Origin: Parachlamydiales bacterium
Lineage (GTDB): Bacteria > Chlamydiota > Chlamydiia > Chlamydiales > SM23-39
Assembly: GCA_020058465.1 (NCBI GenBank)
Contig: JAGVDZ010000058.1
Span: forward strand, 1-5,084
Direction: 5' to 3'
DNA length: 5,084 nucleotides
In this document: positions 1-5,084 of the stretch, piece after piece
Position numbering within the stretch: position 1 is the first letter of the stretch
How the letters are laid out: each line of letters opens with the position of its first letter
Translations under genes and position numbers: made by a program
Notes under the pieces: model-generated
The model's input: the letters and a program-made list of their open reading frames with translations, nothing else
Database searches by the model: none
Told to the model about the DNA's origin: nothing

Positions 1-978
1 CCTGTGATCTTAGAGGGGGACCTTTCGAAAAGGCCAATGGGGCCCCTTCTTCAAGCTCTCGAACAACTCGGTGTGGAGGTCCGTTACCTTGGAACACTAG
101 GGTATGCCCCCGTTCAAGTACGCGGACCTTGGCGCCACTGCAGTGTGCAAATCGACGGCTGTGATTCTCAACCTGTGTCAGCACTTTTCATCGCAGCTAG
201 TTTATCTGCCAAACCTCTAGAAATTGAAGTTTTCCAACCTAAAGAACAGCCGTGGCTTCTCGTCACTTTGAACTGGCTTTCTTTCCGTAAGATCCCTTGG
301 CATGCGAATCCACATTTGACGAAATTCAGAATTGAACCCCTCCAAAACCAATCCGCCTTTACCTACAAAGTACCTAAAGACTTCAGCTCAGCTGCCTTCC
401 CCATTGCGGCCGCTGCCATCACCCATTCGTCACTCATCCTGTCGGGCCTAGACTCACAAGATACTCAAGGAGACAAAATCCTATTACCCATTCTTGAATC
501 AATGGGTATCCGATCGACCTGGGATCAAGATCAAAAGCTTCATATACATCCAGGCGAACTACAGAAAGGGGCTGTCGTCGATCTTGACTCTTGTATCGAT
601 GCGCTGCCTATCCTTGCCGTCCTAGGCTGCTTTGCCAAGACACCTACTTATCTCTACAATGGGGCCATTGCACAACACAAAGAATCAAACCGTATCGATG
701 CCATCTCTAGGGAGCTTACGACAATGAGAGCCAACATTCACCCTCTCCCAGACGGACTCATCGTCTTCCCCTCCCCCCTGCAAGGAGCCACCTTATTTTC
801 ACATCGAGATCATCGAATCGCCATGAGTCTAGTGGTAGCAGCTCTCGGCGCTCTAGCTCCTTGCACAATCCTCGATGTGGATTGTATCACCAAAACTTAC
901 CCCAACTTTATTTGCCACTTTCAATCCATCGGAGCTTCTGTCCATGCCTACACACCCTCTCATCTTGTTCGGCTTTAA
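1..978 (+). CDS. aroA: EPSP synthase (3-phosphoshikimate 1-carboxyvinyltransferase), 5'-truncated by the window edge
   Basis: This cytoplasmic enzyme transfers the enolpyruvyl group of PEP to shikimate-3-phosphate, the sixth step of the shikimate pathway. The reading frame is open from base 1. The GTG at 4 is an internal valine codon, and roughly the first 100 residues, including the N-terminal Lys/Ser/Arg substrate site, lie outside the window. Counting from that codon, the visible landmarks are GDLSKRPM (Arg10 matches E. coli Arg124), DSQ at 54-56 (a compact form of the SSQ substrate loop), PKDFSSA at 124-130, the catalytic Asp199, KESNR at 226-230, DHRIAM at 269-274 and KTYP at 297-300. 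Asn replaces the commoner Asp in KE(S/T)DR, a change the family tolerates. The C-terminus is complete, ending in TAA at 976-978. The last 35 nt overlap the shikimate kinase gene. Family assignment is secure. Confidence 0.95.
   Translation, partial: PVILEGDLSKRPMGPLLQALEQLGVEVRYLGTLGYAPVQVRGPWRHCSVQIDGCDSQPVSALFIAASLSAKPLEIEVFQPKEQPWLLVTLNWLSFRKIPWHANPHLTKFRIEPLQNQSAFTYKVPKDFSSAAFPIAAAAITHSSLILSGLDSQDTQGDKILLPILESMGIRSTWDQDQKLHIHPGELQKGAVVDLDSCIDALPILAVLGCFAKTPTYLYNGAIAQHKESNRIDAISRELTTMRANIHPLPDGLIVFPSPLQGATLFSHRDHRIAMSLVVAALGALAPCTILDVDCITKTYPNFICHFQSIGASVHAYTPSHLVRL
931..934 (+). promoter_or_regulatory. Shine-Dalgarno site of the shikimate kinase gene
   Basis: GGAG lies 9 nt upstream of the ATG at 944, inside the end of aroA. 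It supports choosing 944 rather than the in-frame ATG at 875, which would add 23 residues (WIVSPKL...) unlike any shikimate kinase N-terminus and would overlap aroA by about 100 nt. Confidence 0.6.
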
Positions 979-1468
979 AGGCTGTGGCAAGAGCTACTGG
1001 GCTCGGAAGCTCAGTCAAATCACCTCTATACCTTATCTCGATACAGACCTCGAAGTAGAACGACTCTACCATCGACAAACAAACACCTACTTGACAGTCG
1101 GATCGATCTACCAGACGATCGGTTCAAATATTTTTCAAAACCTTGAACATCAGATTGTTAGTGATCTTTTTAATCGATTACCACATATCATTGCTTTAGG
1201 AGGCTCCACCCCTTTGACCACCTCACTTCCACTGTCAACCCTGGGCCCTTTGATCTATCTTGATGTAAGCTGGGATACGATCGCCTCCAGAAAATGTTTT
1301 CCTCAGTACCTGCCCCAACAAGACCTTAAGGCCCTGCAAAAGCTCTACCTCCAAAGACGCCCTCTTTACAAAGCTCTACCCTATCGAGCTAAAATCGAGT
1401 GTTGCCGCTATTCAGAACCAGAACTCTTACAACAACTCTTAACCTACCTTCAAGATGGCATCCAATAG
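944..1468 (+). CDS. aroK: Shikimate kinase (AroK/AroL family), divergent substrate site
   Basis: This is a 174-residue P-loop kinase, the usual family length, which phosphorylates shikimate at the 3-OH with ATP. The Walker A loop is GFKGCGKS at 10-17 and the substrate-binding DxD is Asp33-Thr-Asp35. The stretch GSNIFQNLE at 60-68 aligns without gaps to the GE..FR..E motif, and ALGGS at 84-88 to ATGGG. The C-terminal LQRRPLY at 136-142 supplies the conserved Arg of the R-x-x-x-Y element (Arg139). The shikimate-contacting Arg of FR is Gln65, the third Gly of GGG is Ser88, and the lid (about 116-127) seems short and lacks the usual RPLL arginine. These are visible differences; reduced or altered activity would be inference. 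ATG at 944 is the only methionine codon before the P-loop and leaves a normal first beta strand (PLILFGF). The gene overlaps aroA by 35 nt and aroC by 14 nt. In chlamydiae the gene is usually named aroL, so the symbol is a family label only. Confidence 0.85.
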   Translation: MPTHPLILFGFKGCGKSYWARKLSQITSIPYLDTDLEVERLYHRQTNTYLTVGSIYQTIGSNIFQNLEHQIVSDLFNRLPHIIALGGSTPLTTSLPLSTLGPLIYLDVSWDTIASRKCFPQYLPQQDLKALQKLYLQRRPLYKALPYRAKIECCRYSEPELLQQLLTYLQDGIQ

Positions 1469-2567
1469 TTTCGGTCAACATTTTCGAATCACCACTTTTG
1501 GAGAGTCCCACGGCCCTGGAATTGGCGTCGTCATCGATGGGTGTCCTCCGGGTCTTTTGATCACCCAAGAGGAGATCGAACAAGAGCTGGCCTTAAGGCG
1601 TCCTGGCCATTCTCACCTGACTTCGCCAAGAAAAGAGGATGACGCTGTTCAAATCCTATCGGGGTTCTACAACCAAGTCTCGACAGGGGCCCCTATCGCC
1701 CTTTGGATTGAAAACCGTGGCGCTGATAGCACACCCTATCTAGCGACACAACACCTTTATAAACCTGGGCACGCCCACTACACCTACCTTGCAAAATATG
1801 GGATCTGGGATCCTAGAGGTGGTTCTCGTGCTTCCGCAAGGGAAACAGCGGCCAGAGTGGCGGCCGGTGCTATCGCTAAGAAATGGATTGCGCAATTGGA
1901 TCTCGACTGTGTCGCCTATTTATCTGCTGTCGGCCCTATCCAAGTGCCCCCTCTTCCAATCCCACCTCTATCTCTTCAAGATTTGAAACAAAGGGTGCGT
2001 CAAAGCCCCCTTTTTGTTCCCGACCCCACCTCTGAGCTCCTTATCAAGGAGTGTATCGAAACAGTTCGACAAGAGCAAGATTCGATCGGCGGTGTGGTGT
2101 CTGTTTTCGCAAGAGTCCCTGTGGGACTTGGAGAGCCTATCTACCAAAAGCTCGAAGCCTGCCTTGCCTTTGCCATGCTTTCGATCCCTGCCAGTAAAGG
2201 TTTTTCCATTGGCAAAGGCTTTATAGCTGCAACCATGAAGGGTTCTGAGCACAACGACTCTTTGACCCTCGACTCTGCTGGGAGAGTTGTCTTCACCACG
2301 AACCATGCAGGGGGTACGTTAGGGGGGATCTCGACGGGAGAGCTCCTCTATTTTCAAGTCCCCTTCAAACCCACATCAAGTATCCAACAACCTCAACCTA
2401 CCTTGTCGATCCAACACCGACCAGACATCTTTAGACTCCCTCCGGGCTCCAAACATGATCCTTGCGTCGCTATCCGCGCCGTCCCCGTGGTCGAAGCCAT
2501 GTGTGCCCTTGTGCTGGCCGATCTTATCCTCGCCAACAAGCTCACTTGTGTTCCTTCCGAACCGTAG
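1455..2567 (+). CDS. aroC: Chorismate synthase
   Basis: AroC removes phosphate from EPSP to give chorismate, the branch point to folate and aromatic compounds, using reduced FMN. At 370 residues it is full length, with the start aligning exactly to E. coli AroC (MASNSFGQHFR against MAGNTIGQLFR). Visible signatures are FGESHG at 15-20 with the catalytic His19, RRPG at 48-51, KPGHAHYTY at 103-111 with the second catalytic His106, RGGSRASARET at 121-131, GSEHND at 263-268, NHAGGTLGGISTG at 283-295, KPTSSI at 305-310 and SKHDPCVAIRAVPVVEAM at 332-349. No key residue is missing. There is no good Shine-Dalgarno before the ATG; the 14-nt overlap with the kinase gene suggests coupled translation. Phrases such as GVVIDGC, TSPRKE, DSTPY and QEQDS recall chlamydial AroC. 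The stop is TAG at 2565-2567. Confidence 0.97.
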   Translation: MASNSFGQHFRITTFGESHGPGIGVVIDGCPPGLLITQEEIEQELALRRPGHSHLTSPRKEDDAVQILSGFYNQVSTGAPIALWIENRGADSTPYLATQHLYKPGHAHYTYLAKYGIWDPRGGSRASARETAARVAAGAIAKKWIAQLDLDCVAYLSAVGPIQVPPLPIPPLSLQDLKQRVRQSPLFVPDPTSELLIKECIETVRQEQDSIGGVVSVFARVPVGLGEPIYQKLEACLAFAMLSIPASKGFSIGKGFIAATMKGSEHNDSLTLDSAGRVVFTTNHAGGTLGGISTGELLYFQVPFKPTSSIQQPQPTLSIQHRPDIFRLPPGSKHDPCVAIRAVPVVEAMCALVLADLILANKLTCVPSEP

Positions 2568-2585
2568 CTTTCATTTCAATCCCCA

Positions 2586-2594
2586 TGCTACACT
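2586..2594 (+). promoter_or_regulatory. Candidate extended -10 promoter element for efp-epmA
   Basis: TGCTACACT in the 59-nt gap matches the extended -10 form TGn-TATAAT, with 4 of 6 hexamer positions kept (TACACT at 2589-2594). No good -35 hexamer sits at the normal distance; TAGCTT at 2565-2570 has 18-nt spacing but is poor. A start near 2601 would give a leader of about 26 nt that still includes the efp ribosome site. Read-through from the aro genes is equally possible. Confidence 0.3.
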
Positions 2595-2617
2595 ACCTCC
2601 AACATTTGAAGTGCCGT

Positions 2618-2621
2618 GAGG
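2618..2621 (+). promoter_or_regulatory. Shine-Dalgarno site of efp
   Basis: GAGG (within GTGAGG, 2616-2621) lies 5 nt before the ATG at 2627. It fixes the EF-P start and excludes the upstream in-frame ATG at 2462, whose extra 55 codons run through the end of aroC in another frame and do not resemble EF-P. Confidence 0.7.
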
Positions 2622-2626
2622 TTTTT

Positions 2627-3187
2627 ATGTCTGTCAGTACAAACGATGTACGAGCTGGGATGAAAGTAGAAGTCGATCGAGAACCTTTCCTCATCCTCAA
2701 CAACGAATTTGTTAAACCTGGCAAAGGTCAGGCTTTTAACAGGATGAAAATGAAAAATATGGTGACGGGGCGCGTTGTAGAAAAGACCTATAAGTCGGGA
2801 GATAAGCTCACCCTTGCCGATGTGGAGGAAAAAAAGATGCGCTACCTCTATCACGATGGAGAGGGGGGTGTTTTTATGGACGATGTGACGTTTGACCAGA
2901 TGACCATTTCCGATACAGTCCTCCAAGACAATCGACAATGGCTCAAGGAAGAGGTGATCTTCGATATCGTCTTTTACAAAGGCAATATCATCGAAGCTAC
3001 CCCGCCTACTTTTATGGAGCTCTTAATCCAAGAGACGGCACCGGGGGTCCGCGGCGACACTTCAGGCAGAGCCATGAAACCTGCGACAACGGAGACAGGG
3101 GCGAAGATCCAAGTCCCAATTTTCATCGAAGAGGGGGAGGTAGTCAAGATCGACACCAGAGATAGTAGCTATGTCTCTCGCGCTTGA
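2627..3187 (+). CDS. efp: Elongation factor P (lysine-modified KPGKG type)
   Basis: EF-P binds the ribosome between the P and E sites and rescues it when it stalls on consecutive prolines. The 186-residue protein has normal family length, with the three-domain EF-P fold expected: an N-terminal KOW-like domain (about 1-63), an OB domain in the middle, and a C-terminal OB domain from about 127. The loop that reaches the peptidyl-transferase centre is FVKPGKGQAF at 28-37; Lys33 (codon 2723-2725) matches the E. coli Lys34 that EpmA beta-lysylates. The C-terminal family signature is recognisable as KPATTETGAKIQVPIFIEEG at 145-164, followed by GEVVKIDTR at 164-172. NNEFVKPGKGQAFNR and QETAPGVRGDT resemble the chlamydial EF-P2 paralogue as I remember it. 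The gene overlaps epmA by 17 nt, so enzyme and substrate are encoded together. Its own promoter in the upstream gap is possible. Confidence 0.97.
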   Translation: MSVSTNDVRAGMKVEVDREPFLILNNEFVKPGKGQAFNRMKMKNMVTGRVVEKTYKSGDKLTLADVEEKKMRYLYHDGEGGVFMDDVTFDQMTISDTVLQDNRQWLKEEVIFDIVFYKGNIIEATPPTFMELLIQETAPGVRGDTSGRAMKPATTETGAKIQVPIFIEEGEVVKIDTRDSSYVSRA

Positions 3188-4091
3188 GTGTCGACAGCAT
3201 ATTGCCAAGCGAGCTCGGATGCTGTCTCAAGTGCGCTCTTTTTTTGCTCAGCGTGATGTCTTAGAGGTCGATACCCCCTGTCTCGTCCCACAAGCTCCCC
3301 TAGATGCCAACGTCGATGTGATTGCAGTTGTTCCTTACGGATTTCTCCACACTTCGCCCGAATATGGGATGAAAAAGCTCTTAGCCCAAGGCTCGAAAGA
3401 CATCTATTTTCTGGGACATGTCTTTCGTAAAGAAGAGCTCGGCAGGCTCCACAACATCGAATTTACCATGATCGAATGGTATCGATTGGGTATTTCCTTT
3501 GAGGCGATGATGGATGAGACAAGAGAACTTCTCTCTTTGTTCATTCCCTCACAGCACCTCACCATCCTCCCCTATCGCCAGGCATTTCTCCGCTATGTAG
3601 GGCTCGATCCTTTCACCACTTCTCTCGAGGAGCTAAGGGCCCTGCTCCCCTCCCCTCAGTGGGATCGTCCTACGGCACTTGCCTATCTCATGAGCGAGCA
3701 GATTGAGCCCCATCTAGGTCAATCTGAGATGACAGCCATTGTCGATTACCCACATACACAAGCTGCTTTAGCTCAAACTAATATCCAAGATGGCTACTCT
3801 GTGGCCCGCCGCTTTGAAATCTACTTCCAAGGCGTTGAGCTCTGTAATGGCTATGAGGAGCTCACCGACCAAGACGAGCTTCGATCCCGCTTTGAAGAAG
3901 AAAATCGAGAAAGGATTCTTCAAGGCAAAGAGCCCTACGAGCTCGACGAAACTCTCATCGAAAGTGTTGCCCATGTCCCTCCTTGTTGTGGAGTCTCTAT
4001 CGGTTTTGACCGCGCTTTTTATTTGCAAGAAAGGGCCCATTCCATCCACGATATACAACTTCTTTCAAAAACCAAATCACGAATGGTATAA
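3171..4091 (+). CDS. epmA: EF-P (R)-beta-lysine ligase EpmA (LysRS-like, PoxA/GenX/YjeA)
   Basis: EpmA is a class II lysyl-tRNA synthetase paralogue that activates beta-lysine with ATP and joins it to the EF-P lysine instead of a tRNA. At 306 residues it lacks the N-terminal anticodon-binding domain of true LysRS, which fits EpmA (about 325 in E. coli). Visible are VLEVDTPCLVPQAP at 30-43 (motif 1 region), HTSPEYGMKKLL at 60-71, motif 2 as VFRKEELGRLHN at 84-95 followed by EFTMIEWYR at 97-105, YRQAFLRYVGLDP at 135-147, VELCNGYEEL at 222-231, and motif 3 as GVSIGFDRA at 274-282 with Arg281. The hairpin before TSPEY is shorter than in E. coli. Ser276 sits where E. coli has Ala298, a residue tied to choosing beta-lysine over alpha-lysine; LysRS has Gly there. 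The ATG at 3171 gives an N-terminus aligned with the family; it has no strong Shine-Dalgarno, so translation probably couples to efp. A truncated LysRS is unlikely given the direct efp linkage. Confidence 0.93.
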   Translation: MSLALECRQHIAKRARMLSQVRSFFAQRDVLEVDTPCLVPQAPLDANVDVIAVVPYGFLHTSPEYGMKKLLAQGSKDIYFLGHVFRKEELGRLHNIEFTMIEWYRLGISFEAMMDETRELLSLFIPSQHLTILPYRQAFLRYVGLDPFTTSLEELRALLPSPQWDRPTALAYLMSEQIEPHLGQSEMTAIVDYPHTQAALAQTNIQDGYSVARRFEIYFQGVELCNGYEELTDQDELRSRFEEENRERILQGKEPYELDETLIESVAHVPPCCGVSIGFDRAFYLQERAHSIHDIQLLSKTKSRMV

Positions 4092-4108
4092 CGTGCATTT
4101 TAGCCCCA
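4092..4108. other. 17-nt convergent gap between epmA and nadE
   Basis: Two opposing stop codons (TAA ending at 4091 on +, TGA ending at 4109 on -) face each other with only 17 nt between them. There is no room for an intrinsic terminator, and no strong GC-rich hairpin with a T-run is visible in either flank, so the two transcripts may overlap at their 3' ends. Confidence 0.8.
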
Positions 4109-5084
4109 TCAGCGACATCTCCATCCCTTCTTCATGATAGGAGAACGTCGCCCCACCGTCCATGCTTTCTTCGTGACTCGAAGGGCCAATGGTGCTTGCC
4201 TTCGTTTGTATTCAAAGCTCTCCATTGTCTCAATCACCTTCTCTAGGCACGCACGATCCCATCCCTTTTCTTTCACCATCCAATCCACACCTTGTCCTTC
4301 CTCCAGCCACAGGGTAATGACTTGATCTAGCCACTCATAAGGAGGTAGTGTGTCCGTATCCACTTGCCCTTCTTTCAACTCTGCGCTAGGAGGACGATCA
4401 ATGATTCCTTGAGGGATCACCACTTCATGTCGGTTGATATAGGCGGCAAGTTGGTACACTCTCGTCTTGGTCACATCAAAAAGGGGGGCAATGCCGCCAG
4501 CTAAATCGCCATACAAGGTCGTGTACCCCATCGCAGCCTCACTCTTGTTGCTCGTATTGAGTAAGATGGCATCCATCTCGTTACATTTGGCCATCAAAAG
4601 AAGAGCCCGCAGGCGGGGCTGTACATTTTCTTTTGTCTTCTCTTGCAAGGACTCTCCTAGGATCTGCAAGGCTATTTTGTAGAGAGGCTCGATCGATACT
4701 GAAGTCAAAGAGACATTCAAATTACGGCACAACTGATCTGCATCCCAAAAGGAAGCAAAGGACGAAAAAGGGCTCGGTAGCGACAGACAATGGATCCGCT
4801 TGGCTCCTAAAGCTTCCTTAGCGAGCACACATACCACCGCCGAGTCGATCCCTCCAGAGACGCCTAACACAGCAGGAGGCATGCCAAAAACTTCAAAATA
4901 GTCCCGAATGCCGAGCACCAGTCCTCGATACACTTTTTCGATCTCGCCTGAGAGCTCTATTGCTTGCGTTGTTGACAAATCGACCCAAAGATCTTCTTCT
5001 TCAAAGTCTTTACCTAGTGCAGAGAGACCCCCTTTGCGATCCACCCCCAAACTTTGCCCGTCGAACAAAATGCCATCTTGCATC
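4109..5084 (-). CDS. nadE: Glutamine-dependent NAD+ synthetase, C-terminal part (5' end cut by the window edge)
   Basis: NadE converts nicotinate adenine dinucleotide to NAD+ in the cytoplasm, using ATP and ammonia drawn from glutamine. The frame is open to the right edge; the ATG at 5083 is an internal Met, because the text after it (DGILFDGQSLGVDRKG) matches the end of the nitrilase-like glutaminase domain, most of which lies outside. Numbering from that Met, the synthetase domain starts near 45 and has the PP-loop LGVSGGIDSA at 73-82, LPSPFSS at 102-108 (family MPS.YSS), ENVQPRLRALLLMAK at 152-166, LNTSNKSEAAMGYTTLYGD at 175-193, PPSAELKEGQVDTDTLPPYE at 231-250 and FEYKRRQAPLALRV at 290-303. 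The C-terminus is complete. The glutaminase remnant indicates the long two-domain form rather than the short ammonia-dependent one. It converges on epmA and shares no operon with it. Confidence 0.93.
   Translation of the reverse strand, partial: MQDGILFDGQSLGVDRKGGLSALGKDFEEEDLWVDLSTTQAIELSGEIEKVYRGLVLGIRDYFEVFGMPPAVLGVSGGIDSAVVCVLAKEALGAKRIHCLSLPSPFSSFASFWDADQLCRNLNVSLTSVSIEPLYKIALQILGESLQEKTKENVQPRLRALLLMAKCNEMDAILLNTSNKSEAAMGYTTLYGDLAGGIAPLFDVTKTRVYQLAAYINRHEVVIPQGIIDRPPSAELKEGQVDTDTLPPYEWLDQVITLWLEEGQGVDWMVKEKGWDRACLEKVIETMESFEYKRRQAPLALRVTKKAWTVGRRSPIMKKGWRCR

Noticed and set aside
688..690. Asn229 in the EPSP synthase KESNR motif as a possible loss of function
   Set aside because: Asn is an accepted residue at this position in the family, and the neighbouring Lys, Glu and Arg are intact.
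875..943. Longer N-terminus for the shikimate kinase from the ATG at 875
   Set aside because: The extra 23 residues are an out-of-frame reading of conserved EPSP synthase codons, and a good ribosome site sits before the ATG at 944.
1968..2306. A 112-codon open frame on the - strand inside aroC
   Set aside because: It lies antisense to highly conserved AroC sequence, shows no recognisable motif, and fits a chance shadow of the real gene.
2536..2549. Hairpin ACAAG-ctca-CTTGT at the end of aroC as a terminator
   Set aside because: The stem is only 5 bp, AT-rich, inside the coding region, and is followed by GTTCCTTCC rather than a T-run.
2588..2938. A 116-codon open frame on the - strand across the efp start
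   Set aside because: Antisense to conserved EF-P codons with no family resemblance or clear ribosome site.
4067..4087. Hairpin ACCA/TGGT followed by T's on the - strand as a nadE terminator
   Set aside because: The stem has only 4 bp with a 9-nt loop and a short T-run, too weak to call.
3790..4137. A 115-codon open frame on the + strand, offset from epmA, considered as a sign of a frameshift near the epmA end
   Set aside because: The epmA frame itself stays LysRS-like through motif 3 (GVSIGFDR) and SIHDIQL near the end, so no frameshift is needed; the other frame is unlike any family I know.

Overview
The window is a densely packed stretch of a bacterial chromosome, almost entirely coding, with six genes, two of them cut by the window edges. 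On the + strand, in order: the 3' part of aroA (EPSP synthase), a shikimate kinase (aroK/aroL type), aroC (chorismate synthase), efp (elongation factor P) and epmA (EF-P lysine ligase, also called poxA/genX/yjeA). On the - strand, converging on epmA, is the C-terminal part of a glutamine-dependent NAD+ synthetase (nadE).

The likely source is a member of the Chlamydiota, probably an environmental (non-Chlamydiaceae) lineage. Three things suggest this. The order aroA-aroL-aroC is that of the chlamydial shikimate operon. AroC carries strings I recall from chlamydial AroC, such as GVVIDGC, TSPRKE, DSTPY, QEQDS and HDPCVAIRAV. The EF-P resembles the chlamydial EF-P2 type, with VKPGKGQAFNR and ETAPGVRGDT. 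Base composition looks near-balanced by eye, higher than I expect for Chlamydiaceae. I cannot name a genus from this sequence alone.

Positions 1-2567 hold a shikimate-to-chorismate block. AroK phosphorylates shikimate, AroA adds the enolpyruvyl group and AroC makes chorismate. The genes overlap by 35 and 14 nt, so translation is probably coupled. A 59-nt gap (2568-2626) follows, with a plausible extended -10 promoter and a clear Shine-Dalgarno site. Positions 2627-4091 hold an EF-P module: efp overlaps epmA by 17 nt, so the modifying enzyme is made next to its substrate. EpmA attaches (R)-beta-lysine to a lysine of EF-P (here Lys33), which helps ribosomes through polyproline. The mutase that makes beta-lysine (EpmB) is not in the window. 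NadE reads in from the right edge and ends 17 nt from the end of epmA.

I found no wholly new system. Points worth a second look are unusual substrate-site residues in the shikimate kinase, a serine at the amino-acid selectivity position of EpmA, the swap of aroB/aroDE for efp-epmA after aroC, a nadE in a chlamydia-like genome, and strong enrichment of the tetranucleotide TCGA. No tRNA, rRNA, CRISPR array, insertion sequence or convincing terminator was seen.
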